A stretch of 64,000 nucleotides of DNA. Origin: Opisthocomus hoazin. Its lineage: Eukaryota; Chordata; Aves; Opisthocomiformes; Opisthocomidae. The position numbers were made by a program, and so were the translations under genes. The notes beneath the pieces were generated by a model, which was given only the letters and a program-made list of their open reading frames with translations, did not search any database and was not told the DNA's origin. Numbering within the stretch: the stretch's first letter is position 1; the number at the start of each line of letters is the position of its first letter. Location: contig NC_134414.1 of the NCBI RefSeq assembly GCF_030867145.1, positions 23,182,810 to 23,246,809 on the forward strand, written 5' to 3'. This document shows, one piece after another, positions 37,601-50,097 of the stretch.

Positions 37601-40021
37601 TGTCTGCAATTCTGGCACTCAGCAGTTTGTATGGTTGGAGGTAACAGTGCCTGGCCATGATCTCCTGTGGTTGCAAACCTCCAGCCTCCCGGGTGTCCTC
37701 CCAGCACAGGGTCTTCCTGCCTTGCTGTGCAAAGTGAAGAAGTGAGGTGGTGCTTTGGAAACTGCCTCCTGCTCTTCCTTCCCTCACCCTGTACAGAAAA
37801 ACTGTTTTCCTTCCACCACATGCAGGATCTCCCATGGCTGCAGGGAAGGAAAGATTTGCTTCTTAGCCACGAAACCAAATTTGTTTTGGTTGAAGATTTT
37901 TCTCCACCCAGTGAAAACAGAGCCAGGAAATTTGTTTCGGACATCTCAGCTGGGACTGGAGAGATGGGTGAGAGGGGAGACCATCAACTGAATGGGGCCA
38001 CCAGAGCGTCCCTGACATAAGAAATGAGAGAAAATTCATATAAAAGCCAAGTGAGAGGCAGACACAAAGACATGCTAACTTGTGCTCTGGTCATCTATGT
38101 GGTCCTCTGCCAGGAGGAGGGAAAGACTAGAAAAAAGGGAAGGGCAGGTATGAAATGGGATTGGCAACCATCACCGGCTTAACCAAAATGGACACTTAAT
38201 AATGTGTAGAAGTGGTGACTCAGATTTTGAGGCTGTCTTTTAATTTAGGATCGATGTATGTGTAGATTACATGGCACATTTGCAGGAGGAGTGCTCACAG
38301 AATATAGATGTTATTAGAGCAGGATAATTATTCATATTTGGTGTCAAGCCAAAAGTCACATTACAGAAAGGTCTTAAATGCAAGTCTAACGAAATAATTC
38401 AAATGCAGAAATGAGAATGGCAGGATTGATCAGTGTGTAAAGGATGACTCACACCAAACTTGGACTGTTTCATTTTTGTGTGAGTTGCCTTAAATTCAAC
38501 AAAGCAAATCCCATAACAGTAGCTGTTTTCAGCTAGGGCAGGTGAAGGCTTCAGCTCTTGAGAAACGATCGGTCTGCTGCACAGAAGGACCATGTAAATA
38601 ACCCTCACGGGGAATTTTGGAGGGCAGGATCTGTCCAGGCTTACCCACTGCCCTGTTCTGGTGTTTCCTCCGTCTCCCTGCGGAAGATGGAGCTGTAGAA
38701 AGCAAGCTCTTTGATGGGCTGTTTCCCTGTGCCACAGGGCTGATGCATCACCCCGAGGTGCTCAGGATATGAGAGGGAAGCCGGGGTGCCTAGGAAGCCT
38801 TTTAACTCTTCTCCACAACCATAAACATTTCTGTTTAACTTCCAGATTCCCCCTTCCCTCAGGGGAAACTGCTGCTTGTTTCTCTTTTGCCACTGGATGT
38901 GAGTGCAGGCCTGTTATTACTGGCACTCCCTTCCCATGGATGCATTTGTCTTGGTTCAAGAGACTCTAGTAAATTCTGAATTTTTAAAAGGGGAACTAGA
39001 GACTTTTTTGTTAAAGCCTCCTGTATTTTATATGAGCAGAGCAGTTCTCTCTGTTCCAGTACGTTTTCCATCACCGGGGCCTTGAGCATCAAGGACTCCT
39101 TCTTTACCTGGTACTTCACATACAACTCTGCTCTTTCTTCAACCATACAATAACTGCACCAGTAACAAAATAGAAGTCTGCCTGTAAAACAAAATTATAT
39201 AGAAAATTAACAAAAGCAGAGAACAAGGCAGAGGTAAATAACTGCTCTTTCTCAGCTTTTATGAGAGACGAGTCCCATGCATAAAATCCGCATCCCAAAT
39301 GCAAGCAGGAAGGAGAGCTGCAAGGCACAGATGTCCAGAGGGTTTCGGTTTGTCCAGGTGCTTCTGTGATGTTTCCCAGCACGGCCCACACTGTCCCAGG
39401 ACCAGTCTTACCCAGCTGCCCGAAATCCAGGCTGCTGCAACCACCTGAGGCTCTCACCTCCAGGAGAGACCTTGTGTTCCCCTGGGATGCAGAGCCACGG
39501 CTTACACCAGCAATTGCTGGGTCAGTGACAGGACAGAAACTGGTGTCTTCAAAGACTGCGTGACCTCTGGACCGTGCCACAAGCCGAGCAGGGGCAGAAA
39601 GCATTTTCTTGTCTTGTTCTGTCAAACGGTGTCCAAGACCTACCCTTCCACTTCTGCTATTCCCTCAAGGACTTTATTCTATTTTCTTTTTCTTCTATTT
39701 TTTTTAATAAATATTTGTCCTGAAAACGGCCTTTCTGAAGCGGATACAATCCAAATAAAGCCCAAACTCCAAATCATCAGAATTTCCCCCATCTCTGAGT
39801 GCTCTCGGGCCCCCTCTGCTCTAAGCACTGGGCCTCCAAGCCCATCTCACCAGCACATAGTAAAGCTCATGGAGGAGAGGGATATCAGACCAGCCTGTGT
39901 TTTGCATGCCTCCGTGGCTTTGTCGTGACACATATTACCTCCCACCCACCAACCCCATTGTGACTATGTAGGTCTTCCAAATCCTTTTGGGAAATCACAC
40001 ATATGCTTCTTTTTTGAAGAA

Positions 40022-40068
40022 TTTGTATAGTGGTGAGTATCCCTGCCTGTCACGCAGGAGACCGGGGT
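40022..40068 (+). mobile_element. Internal tRNA-Asp(GUC) fragment joined to a CR1 5' end
   Basis: From G at 40025 the sequence follows vertebrate tRNA-Asp: GTATAGTGGTGAGTATCC (D arm, nucleotides 10 on), anticodon loop CTGTCAC with GTC anticodon, then GGAGACCGGGGT to about nucleotide 53. The anticodon stem CCTGC/GCAGG is fully paired; relative to the common form one base pair differs on both sides, as in a real tRNA variant. The acceptor stem (nucleotides 1-6) and most of the T arm are missing. The next base begins CR1 sequence. It is not a functional tRNA gene. Confidence 0.8.
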
Positions 40069-42255
40069 GGATGTCAAGATCAGAGGTAGCCTGGGCTGCA
40101 GTGACCACGCGCTGGTGGAACTAATGCTACTGAGGGAAATGGGAATAACGAAGAGCATAGTCAGGACCCTAAATTTTAGGAGGGCAAATTTCCAGCTCTT
40201 CAAGGAGATAGTCAGAAGGACTCCCTGGGAAACGGTCCTCAGGGACAGGGGAACAGAACAGAGCTGGCAGGTCTTTAAGGATGTATTCCAGAGAGCGCAA
40301 GAGCTCTCGATCCCCAAGTGTAAGAAGTCGGGCAGAGAAGGGAAGAGACCAGCATGGCTGAGGCAAGAGATGCTGGTCAAACTAAGGAAGAAGAGGGAAC
40401 TGCACAGGTAGTGGAAGCAGGGACTGGCTTCCTGGGAAGAGTATAGGGAAGTTGCCCGGTTGTGTAGGGATGGGGTCAGGAAGGCCAAGGCACAGCTGGA
40501 GCTGAACTTGGCAAGGGATGCAAAAAATAACAAGAAGGGCTTCTACAGGTATGTCAGCCGGAAAAAGATGGTCAGAGAAAGCGTACCCCTGCTCATGAGC
40601 GAGACCAGCAAACTGGCAACAGCAGATGAGGAGAAAGCTGAGGTACTCAACAACTTTTTTGCCTCAGTCATCACTGGCAAACTCTCTCCTCACCCCTCCC
40701 GAGTCGATGGATGGCATGAAGGAGACCAGGACGGTAAAATCCCTCCAGCTGTAAGTGAAGACCAGGTTCGGGACCTCCTGAAGAACCTAAACGTACAGAA
40801 TTCCATGGGACCTGATGAGATGCATCCCAGAGTCCTGAGGGAACTGGCTGCTGTAGTTGCCAAGCCACTCTCCATGATATTTGAAAAGTCATGGCAGTCA
40901 GGGGAAGTCCCCAGTGACTGGAAAAAGGGAAACATTGTGCCCCTTTTCAAAAAGGGTAGAAAGGAAGACCCTGGGAACTACCGACCTGTCAGCCTCACCT
41001 CTGTGCCTGGGAAGATCATGGAACAGATCCTCCTAGAAGATATGCTAAGGCACATAGAGGCCAGGGAGGTGATTCGAGACAGCCAGCATGGCTTCAACAA
41101 GGGCAAGTCCTGCCTCACCAACCTAGTGGCTTTCTATGATGGTGTAACAACAAGGGTGGACAAGGGAAAACCAATGGATGTCATCTATCTGGATTTTTGT
41201 AAAGCCTTTGACATGGTCCCCCACAACATCCTTCTCTCCAAATTGGAGAGCCATGGATTTGATGGGTGGACCGTTCGGTGGATAAGGAATTGGTTGGATG
41301 GTTGCAGCCAAAGGGTAGTGGTCAACGGCTCAATGTCCGGATGGAGACCAGTGACGAGTGAAGTCCCTCAGGGGTCCGTACTGGGACCGGTGCTGTTCAA
41401 TGTATTTATCAATGACATGGACAGCGATATCGAGTGTACCCTCAGCAAGTTTGCAGATGACACCAAGCTGAGTGGTACGGTTGAGACACCAGAAGGACGG
41501 GATGCCATCCAGAGGGACCTGGACAAGCTGGAGAGGTGGGCCTGTGTGAACCTCATGAGGTTCAACAAGGCCAAGTGCAAGGTCCTACACATGGGTCGGG
41601 GTAATCCCCGGTATCAATACAGGCTGGGGGATGAAAGGATCGAGAGCAGCTCTGCTGAGAGGGACTTGGGGGTACTGATAAACAAAAGGCTGGACATGAG
41701 CCGGCAATGTGCGCTGGCAGCCCAGATGGCCAACCGTGTCCTGGGCTGCATCAAGAGAAGCGTGGCCAGCAGGTCGAGAGAGGTGATTCTGCCCCTCTAC
41801 TCTGCTCTGGTGAGACCTCACCTGGAGTACTGCGTTCAGCTCTGGAGCCCTCAGCACAAGAAGGACATGGAACTGTTGCAGCGGGTCCAAAGGAGGGCTA
41901 CAAAAATGATCCAAGGGCTGGAGCACCTCTCCTATGAGAACAGGTTGAGAGAGCTGGGCTTGTTCAGCCTGGAGAAGAGAAGGCTGCGGGGAGACCTGAT
42001 TGCAGCATTTCAGTACTTAAAGGGAGCCTATAGGAAAGATGGGGACAATCTTTTTAGTAGAGGCAGCAGTGACAGGACGAGGGGTAATGGTTTTAAACTA
42101 AAACAGGGTAGGTTTAGGCTGGATATAAGGAAGAAATTCTTTACAATGAGGGTTGTGAAACACTGGAACGGGTTGCCCAGAGAGGTAGTGGAGGCCCCAT
42201 CCCTGGAAACATTCAAGACCAGGTTGGACAGGGCTCTGAGCAACCTGATCTAGTT
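40069..42255 (+). pseudogene. CR1 endonuclease/reverse transcriptase, one in-frame stop
   Basis: A single reading frame runs from the truncated endonuclease end to NLI-stop at 42254-42255, broken only by TAG at 40409-40411 (after RELHR, before [20 protein letters not shown]). The downstream open part from the ATG at 40460 is 597 codons. RT motifs visible in that part are [14 protein letters not shown] (about residues 243-256, catalytic D245), [12 protein letters not shown] (after about 300) and FADDTKL (FADD at 331-334, catalytic D333/D334). The C-terminus has [20 protein letters not shown]. The element copied itself by target-primed reverse transcription. Loss of the N-terminal endonuclease and the stop codon make it inactive, but the otherwise clean frame shows recent insertion. 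An annotation pipeline could mistake the frame for a host gene. Confidence 0.9.
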
Positions 42256-42351
42256 AGCGGTGTCCCTGCTCGCTGCAGGGGGGTTGGACTAGATGACCTC
42301 TAGGGGTCCCTTCCGACCCAAAACTTTCTATGATTCTATGATGATCCTATG
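40069..42351 (+). mobile_element. Long, young CR1 LINE (5'-truncated)
   Basis: About 2.3 kb non-LTR retrotransposon. It starts inside the last part of the endonuclease domain (SDHALVEL shortly after the start), carries an almost complete reverse-transcriptase region, then a short 3' UTR (GGTTGGACTAGATGACC), and ends in the CR1 octamer-type tail TTCTATGATTCTATGATG. The 5' end is lost and replaced by a tRNA-Asp fragment, so no promoter or ORF1 remains. No obvious target-site duplication was seen, as is usual for CR1. The 3' UTR differs from that of the copies at 47.2, 50.1 and 56.3 kb, so it is another subfamily. Confidence 0.96.
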
Positions 42352-45300
42352 CTTGGCTTCCCCACTCATTTTCCCAGCCTAAGCCCAGAGAACAAGTGTT
42401 CCCCGGGGCTTTTCCTTGGCGGACCCCTTGGCATGAGGCAGGAGTCTTAAGAAAGAAAACTTTACATGAGCTCCTTAAGCCTCACCTTGATTCGACCTCT
42501 TCCCCCTTTGCAAAGTCAAGGTAATGCTTCCACCTTGGCGTTGGCTGGCTGGGGCTGGTGGTGCAGCTGAGTATGTACCTACATGCTTTCAGATGGATCC
42601 GGAGCGCTCACAGTTCTCATCGACAGCTCATGTCCTGCAGATCACAATCTCCCAGGGTAAAAAATGAATACAGAGGACCCTGATCCCTGCAGGCCTGGTA
42701 GAAAGTGTGCAGTGATTGAAAGAATAATAACACATGTCAGACGTACACAGGCTGAGGAGGCAGCGAAGGAACTTAATGAAAAAACAGATCCTAACAAGCA
42801 TGGGATACTAATTTTAAGAAGTAATTCAGGTATTACTTATTGCTTAAGGGCAAAATTCATGCTGCCTAACATACTTTCCTAAGTCTGCAATGTGTGGCCT
42901 TTGCAACACCCTAAGTAGGCACTTTTTAACACTTCCCATGTCCACAAAGAGGTCTCTATAACGTGTGCCACATCAGATATTCACAAGGAAACAGCATGAT
43001 TTCAGGAATGCATTTAAGTGTTGTAAAGGAGATCCCTGATGAGATCTCTCCCTGAAGGGTCCAGGCTGCCATTACCACCACGCTGAGCAGGGAGGAGGAG
43101 AAGATGTCCATTAACCCCTTCATTAAGTGCTGAGATGGCAGTCACAAGTCAGGGTGCGTCCAGAAGAGCCAGATGAACAACTTTTGCAGAGAGCAGAAAT
43201 GCCACTTAAATCCCACAGGGCTGTGGACAGTACCAGCAGCAACACCACCGAGTTTTGGTGCAACTTTCCATTTCCAGAGCTTGGAGAAGCCCACGGTGAT
43301 TACCCAGCCAAATCTGCCATCAGGGAAGCAGAAATTTCTGTTTTAGAGGTGAGAAATGCCAGAGCATGGAGAAGGCAACCTTAGTGCGCTAACATCAAGC
43401 AGCCATCAGCACAGGACCAGGAGACAGGCCTGTGACCCGCAAACCTGTCTCCTAAGGTCATCTTCTCCACCAGAGCATTCAGATTTTGTCACTTTTTCTT
43501 TTCCTTTGTTCCCTAGCTACAAGAAAAATGTGATTATGAATTCTGTCACTGTCTGCCCTACCCTGAGCTGTGTGGCTGCAGGAGAAGGCAGTGGACTTTG
43601 TCCCTCCGACTGCCAGGTTCAGCACACCTCCTGAACACCAGGTGTGGGGAAGCAATGTAGCAGGGTGCAGAGGGGACCAGCCACGGGGAGAGGCAAGCAC
43701 AAAGCATCTGCCAGCCCCCCGGCGCAGCTTTCCTCACAGCAGCACGCTCACGCACAGAGGTGGCAATAGATGGTGATGGTCTGCCAAGCTGTTGTTTATA
43801 GCAGCTTCTCCATTGTCTCCCCTAGCTCCCACTGGGACACTGGGTGGATAGATGATGTCGTCAGCCATCCCCATAGAGTTTGCTAAAAGAACACAAGGTC
43901 ACTGCTCTGCTCTGCTCAAAGTCATGGCCTCAGGAGTAGCCAAGGTCTTGTTTAGTCATACAAGGACTAAAGGGTCCCAACTGAAGGGCTCTGAGGAAAG
44001 GATGTTCCTCAGCCTAACGGGCTGCCTCTGCAGGCGAACGGTATTTGGGGTTGGGCACCCGCACACGGGGGCATCTCAGTGTGCGGTAACACCTCTGCTC
44101 AGCAATCTCTACCCAGATCTCAGCCATCCCCTGTGGATCACAGCCAAGACAACATCCCATACGAGGAAACTCTGGGAAAGTATTAGTGGACGTTTACTGA
44201 AGAACGGTAAGAATGTAGAAATGTTATCCAGAACTGGACTTCCAATATCCCTGGCTCGTCACAAACCAAGTTCTCTTGAGGTCCTCACCAACAACCTCCC
44301 TCAGCATTAGCAGGAGCTAAACATGTGGGAGGGGAAAGAAACAAGTACCTTAAAAATCAAATTACCGTGCAAACCAGAAAGCAAAGAATATATTGCATGA
44401 GCTGAATCTTCCTGTATAGAACTGCCAATGTGCAAAAGAGAAACAAATTAATTTTCTAACAAACATCAGTGCATATTTCAAATAACATCAAGTTTCCATT
44501 TCCAGTCCTTTTCTCCTCCCTTCTTTCTTTCTTTCTTTCTTCCCTGTTTTCCTCTCTAAATTTCATTTTGGTAAATATTTCTCCCTGTTGCTGAGATAAC
44601 CATATCTGATTGCAGAGGCTTGAAGTGTAACTGATGATGAAAGACTACCCGAGGGATACAGGAGTGCATACACCACAGGGGTGTGGACATAAACCCCTGA
44701 AATAAGCCGGCAGTATGACCAGAGTTGTTCTTCCTGTAGGTTAACTCAAGATAAGAACTTGCTTGCCACCTGCACAGGGAGTTAGACCAAACTGAATCCC
44801 TCACGGCTGTTAAAAAACCACCAGGACTGTTGGCTTGAGATGGGGCAGAGTCTGCGGGTTGGGGGGCCAGGAGGGGGCTGAGCCCCCCACCAACCTTTTC
44901 TGACACAACATCTACTGGCGACCCTCTATCCTGATGGCGCGGCCCCAGCCGGGAGGGTGGGAGGAGAGGCTCAGCCCCACCAGCTGGAACCAGGCTTTTG
45001 CTCCAGGTAGGCTTTCTGGCTCAGGGTTGGCACTGTTGCAGCAGGTCCTCCTGCACCGAACTCACGGGCACCTCCGCCTTTTCTTGGCAGGCTTCAGCTC
45101 CCCCACAGCGCCATGGTCCCCAGTGGGCGTGGGGGTGGCCTCCCAACCCTTTGGGGGGGTTTACATGAAGGCAGCCGAACACCTCTGTCCAGGGCACAGG
45201 CAACAAAGCATGGGAGGAGTGGACGACTTATGGCCCTGGACTGGTGTAGTCAGCGCTGGGGCGGCTTCGCTGCGTGCCACCCCAGCAGGTCCCCACAGCG

Positions 45301-47165
45301 CCCAGGCACAGGAGAGGAGGACCACTTCTCGCTGGGGCGGAGGGCAGGGTGAGAAAAGCTTCCCCTCCTTCAGAGATGCTGAGCGGGAGTCTCTCCTCCC
45401 CTTCACATGTGGGCAGGGCTTAGGTTTTGCACAGGAAAGAAATAACCAGAAAATACCGCTGCAGCACGAGAACTGCCATTTCTTCTTGCCCAGCACCTCC
45501 ATACAGAACCATCTCAAAGTTCTTTACCGATGCCAAGCAAAGGCCAAGGCACAGCCGTGCAATGCTGTTCCTGGGTCTGTGGGATTTTAGAACTGTTGGC
45601 TGATGATAGATTCCTTCTTTGAAAAGCTGGGGCTGCTTGGGTCACCCGGACTATGCGAAAACCTCTGCAAACAACACTAACAATCAGAAGATGTCAAATC
45701 AAAACCAGCTCCCACAGTACATTTATCATTCTGCAGATTGCAGATAAAAGAAACAATAAGTCATCTTAAAGTAACCAAGTGCTCTAATAAAAAGAACTAA
45801 TTAAAAAAAACCCCTAATAATAACTAATAAAAAGTGTTATTAAAACCAGCATGATTTCTGCACCAGGCTCCCGATTGTTTGACGCTCCTGAGCTGGCAGT
45901 ACCGGAGCGGTGCCAGGGTCCGTGCACCCATGTTCTGCTCTCACGGCCCCTCTGGCACAGCCCGGGCAGTGTCCATCCTGCCCCACGCACAGCTCGAGCA
46001 CGGAGAGGCACCGGTGGAGAGCATCCTTTGGCGGATGGCTTGCGGGTTTGAGAGGCTCGGGCGTTAAAGGGAACTCCCAGGCGAATACTATGGCCACAGA
46101 GGTGTTGTTTTTCACACTTCAAAGCTGTCTAATGCTTAATTCCCCAGTTCACCTCCACCTTCGGCTCTGTACCTCTGGCATTAATGCAGCTGTCAGCAAA
46201 ATGACATAGAGTGTTTAGGCTTTCCTTGCTATTGATCAGCAAAGGAAGGGTAGCTTTCTGCGGGTTTCTAAGTGCCCACACCGCAGACCTGGACTATCTC
46301 AGCTCTCCCACCAGGCATTACAATGTCACGAAATGGTTGCTGGTTTTCTCCAGACTTTTGGACCCATTTTTAATACTGAAATTCTTCACCACAAGGCCAC
46401 TGCTTGGGCCGTGCAGTGGGGCGGCAGCAGCCGTTCGCTGACAGCGGTGACACGGAGGAGTGTGGGGCTCATCCGCCAGAAAAACGGGCCGAGAGCATTG
46501 CTCCAAACGGGGCCGTGTTTGTGCAATGGCGGTGGATACGTGCAGGGAGGGAAGACATTTTTTGCACAAAGTGTGGGGCCAAGGCCTTGGCTGTAGCTTG
46601 CAGCCGGCGAGAAGCATGCAGCTCCCGGCTGGGGGAAGGAGTGGGAGTGGGGTCGGAGAGTGACTCACAGTCCAGCCCAGCCTTCCCTCCATGCTGGCCA
46701 CAAGCACCGGGCAGCAGATTTCAGGGAGGAGGAGGACAAAGCCACTTATCATCCACTCCCTGCTCTCCACCCATTCGCCCTTTGCTCATCTAGACAGGGC
46801 CGAAAATAACAGTGCACAAGAGCAAGGGCAATGGGTGCAGGCAGCCTGGGCGGGAGGTCCATGTGCGCCGGAGGGTGGCTGGGATCACCGCCAAGCACGG
46901 TGTGGGTCACCCTGGCATGATAACAAGTCAGTGTGAGAAGGACTGGGAGAAGGCAGGTGTTATCTTCACTCCTCTAACACAGAAGTGAGCACGATTTGGT
47001 GTCATTTAATATACACTAAGGTCTTCGAAAGAATTAACTGGAGGGATGGGTCCTGGTCTGGACATGGTGCTTGGAGACCTGGACAAAGTGAGGAACAGTG
47101 AAGGAGCACAAGAGTTAGGAGAAATACAGACCAAGGGATTCAAAAGGAAACACTGGGGAACTTAA
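42352..47165. other. Intergenic, no gene recognised
   Basis: No coding exon recognised. Contains a (TTTC)5 microsatellite at 44521-44541 and a GC-rich patch at about 44.85-45.45 kb that creates long frames on both strands (for example plus 44934-45590) without domains. Another GC-rich patch at about 46.4-46.9 kb behaves in the same way. Confidence 0.5.
44521..44541. repeat. (TTTC)5 microsatellite
   Basis: Five uninterrupted tetranucleotide units TTCT/TTTC on the plus strand within a longer pyrimidine-rich run. Confidence 0.95.
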
Positions 47166-47293
47166 CAGAATCCTAGAATCACAGGTTGGAAAAGACCTCT
47201 AAGATCATCAAGTCCAACCATCCGCCCAGCACCACCATGCCTACTAAACCATATCCTGAAGTGCCACGTCTACACGCTTTTTGAGCACCTAAA
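47166..47293 (-). mobile_element. CR1 LINE 3' fragment
   Basis: Reverse complement of a CR1 3' end: AGAATCCTAGAATCACAGG, then TTGGAAAAGACCTCTAAGAT and CATCAAGTCCAACCATCC. It continues through ACCATGCCTACTAAACCATA to GAGCACCT, matching the 3' end of the copy at 50.1-51.16 kb in opposite orientation. Same subfamily as that copy and the one at 56.34 kb. Confidence 0.93.
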
Positions 47294-50097
47294 AAACCAC
47301 ATGGCACATTTAGTCCAAGAAAAGAGTATTAGGAACAAAGATGGAAACAATCCTCTAACACATAAAACCTTCTTGAGGAGATAATAATTTTATACCATCT
47401 GTGGAGACAAAGACAATGAAGGAATTAGTTTTCCTTCTGCAACAAAGAGTGTTTTGACTGGCTACTCGGGCACATTTCCAAGATGTACAAGGTGTGGAGC
47501 ATGGGGAGGGGCTGAAGAATCTCTGTCCAGAGAGATTTTTCAGGAGTCCTTAGCCAAAACTCCCCGTGAAGTTTCCCTGTGCCGAGGGTGCATGTGGGCA
47601 GGGTCCGGCTGGCCTCCCGGGCAGGTGGGGGTGCTTCAGTGCAGAGGGGGGACCCAGTGATCCCGCCGGGCCCCTTCCTGGTTTACATTTCATCACCTGA
47701 AATGCGGCATTAAGTATTCTTGGCAAGAGTCGTAACTTGGCTTGAACACGCATTTGATAAGATCCATAAAGCTGAACACAGATTAGTGCTCTATAAGAAA
47801 GTGTTGAACACCAAGTATGCCCCACTTCCTATGATCTAAACCGTGTTAATTCTCTACACAGTTTGTAACACATCTGGAGCCAACTATCTCCATCTACTTA
47901 CAGACAACGTTAAATGAGATACTGTTTTAATTTTGCTGAGCCACACAGAGATAATATCCCCAGGAAACAGTTTAAGACTGTAAAAAATAAAAAGGACAGC
48001 GTAGGTTGCTAAGTGATAATGATTCGCAAAACATAAATACTTACACCAAGGAAGTGATTAATACAGAACATTCTTTACATATCACCTCCATAATCTTTTC
48101 AGCTGTAGCCCATTATGTACCCTTATCTCACAGCATACTCTCTGTATTTGTCTCACAACCAATTCTTTTAATCTGTGGGGCTTTTTCAAACTTAAAAGTC
48201 TCTAATTTACCCAGCCTTCTGCCTGCTGCAGCCATCCTCACTCTGTGGAACAGCACCCGCAGACCCGTCACGCACAGGACTGGACATCACCGAAAGGTTC
48301 AAAGAATGGCTCCTTGTACCAGCGTCTGTTCAACACAGGTGGCTGAGCCACGTCTCCATTTGCCATCACTCCTGGAGGAGTTAGCGGTGCAGAGCCCAGC
48401 TCCTGCGAATGTGGCATCTACCGGTTCTTTATTAACTCCTGCTGATTCATGGTAACATTTTACCTTTTGCCTTAGATGAAGACTTTGGAGATGAGAGGCT
48501 GTAAACCCAAGCTGGCAAAAATGATGTTTGCAGGGCGATGGAGGCTGTTGTCACTAATTTAAATATGACTGCTATTTATACTGTGTTACCTGCAGTAACC
48601 AAGGAACAGCATTCAGATCTTCCATGGGAATGCCTCTTGCAGCCCCCAAGCGCCAAATCTTTGCTCAGGAAAACGGTGACAAGCACAGGAGCTCCACAAC
48701 TCCTTGGATGCCACTAGTGCTTGACTTCAAACAGTGGCCTAAAGGTTTTCCAATTCTTGGAAAACTGCAATTACATCATTTTTTTAATAAAAATGTTGTC
48801 ATTTGAATGTCTGTATGATGTATTGCTTTCCCTGTAAGATGCTGAATCCTGAAGCAGATGCCTCCTGCAAGGAATGAGCGCCACCAGCCCATGGCATCCC
48901 CAGCTCCCTGCCTGGATGTTCGGCTTGACTGGCTCATCCTCACTCCCTGCTGCCTGTAAACTGATGTGAATCCCCTGACAGCTGCTTTCACTAAAGCTCC
49001 TTTCAGTACTGACTCCCATCGTATCCCTAAGGAAGCACTGAGGTAACCCTCCACAGAATCAGGAAAGCGCAGTAGAACCTGCCAGTCGGTACCTCTTTCC
49101 ACTCTGCCTGATTTTGGAGATTTTTTCTGATGTTTCAGTGGCCTTTTCCCGCTAGTTGTACAGCCATGTCCTGCTCTGGAGCTGTTTCCCTCCTCTGTTC
49201 CTCATCTGTCACAGCCTCAGTGGTGACACCGATCCCTCCCAACAGGCTCCCTGCTTATTTCAACATGCCAGTGCTGATGCTGGGATGGACTGCACAGTTC
49301 AGGCCTTCATCCGAGTGCTCCTTCCCCTCTCCCTGCACCTTCACAGCGTTTGTTATGACTACTGTTATTGGCCTACATTCTTGTATCTTGACTTTATTTC
49401 CCATTTCCTTCATTACTTCCCCTTTCTAAAAGCTATGAGTATCCACTCTTGGTGATTTCTTCATTACTTTGTGCAATGGTGATGTCTCAGCAGCCCTGGC
49501 TTACTCACATCTTTCTGGGACTGACTTTCTTGTATTGCTTGCACAGCTTTACCATGTCTGCTTACACCCTTCTGCGATGCCCACCACCACACTATCTTGG
49601 ATTGCTTCCTTGAATATTTATCCTGTGGTTTACAGTGAGCTTTTTTTTCTTAACATCACCTGAAATGCTACCAAAAAACCTCTTTGTAAACCACCTTCTC
49701 ACAGCTAGCCTTCACTTACTGTGCTCAAGCGTCACCCCACCTTCTTCTTGGTCTTCCTCTTGGTCTCTTTGTTAGGGAAACTAATTGTTGGCTACATGAC
49801 CATTGGGCGTATGCTTATATTAAGCATTAGGCAATGTTGTATATTTAATTGTTTTTAATTTGCATGCTTATAGGGATGAAGGATTTCTGATTTGTACTAA
49901 CCATATCTGCATCATCTCCAAGCGATGTGTATCTAACCTTCCCTAAAAGAACTCAAAGACCTTTGCGGCTGCTCTAAATAGCTTGTTCAGTTGCTTAACC
50001 TTCATTTAGGAAGACTTTTTTAAAAAAACTAAGCTGTGGATCAAACTCTCTCAATGCTTGTATTTTCACCTAGGATGAACTGCGCACAATCTTGTAA
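47294..50097. other. Intergenic, no gene recognised
   Basis: Low-repeat DNA without recognisable exons. 49.13-49.77 kb is C+T-rich on the plus strand, similar in style to 30.73-31.6 kb; two overlapping 99-codon frames there (49130-49429 and 49156-49455) are explained by that bias. Confidence 0.5.

Larger units (their letters stand above)
27301..40021. other. Gene desert upstream of GJB6, no exons recognised
   Basis: About 12.7 kb of low-repeat DNA. It holds a 29-bp minisatellite at 30575-30690 and a C+T-rich plus strand from about 30.73 to 31.6 kb. No open frame of convincing coding character was found, and I looked for but did not see CRYL1-like exons. In human the equivalent interval is long and contains distal regulatory elements for GJB2 and GJB6, so conserved non-coding elements are plausible here, though they cannot be identified from one sequence. 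Confidence 0.5.

Noticed and set aside
40460-42253. 597-codon frame as a host gene
   Set aside because: Its motifs and 3' flank are those of CR1 reverse transcriptase; it is a transposon remnant.
42351-42375. Possible continuation of the tRNA-Asp T arm after the CR1 3' end (GGCTTCCCCAC)
   Set aside because: Only weak similarity over about 14 bases and no acceptor stem follows, so it does not convincingly show that the CR1 inserted into a tRNA gene.
44934-45590. 218-codon plus-strand frame
   Set aside because: No domain or conserved motif; the minus strand is open over much of it. Treated as a chance frame in GC-rich DNA.
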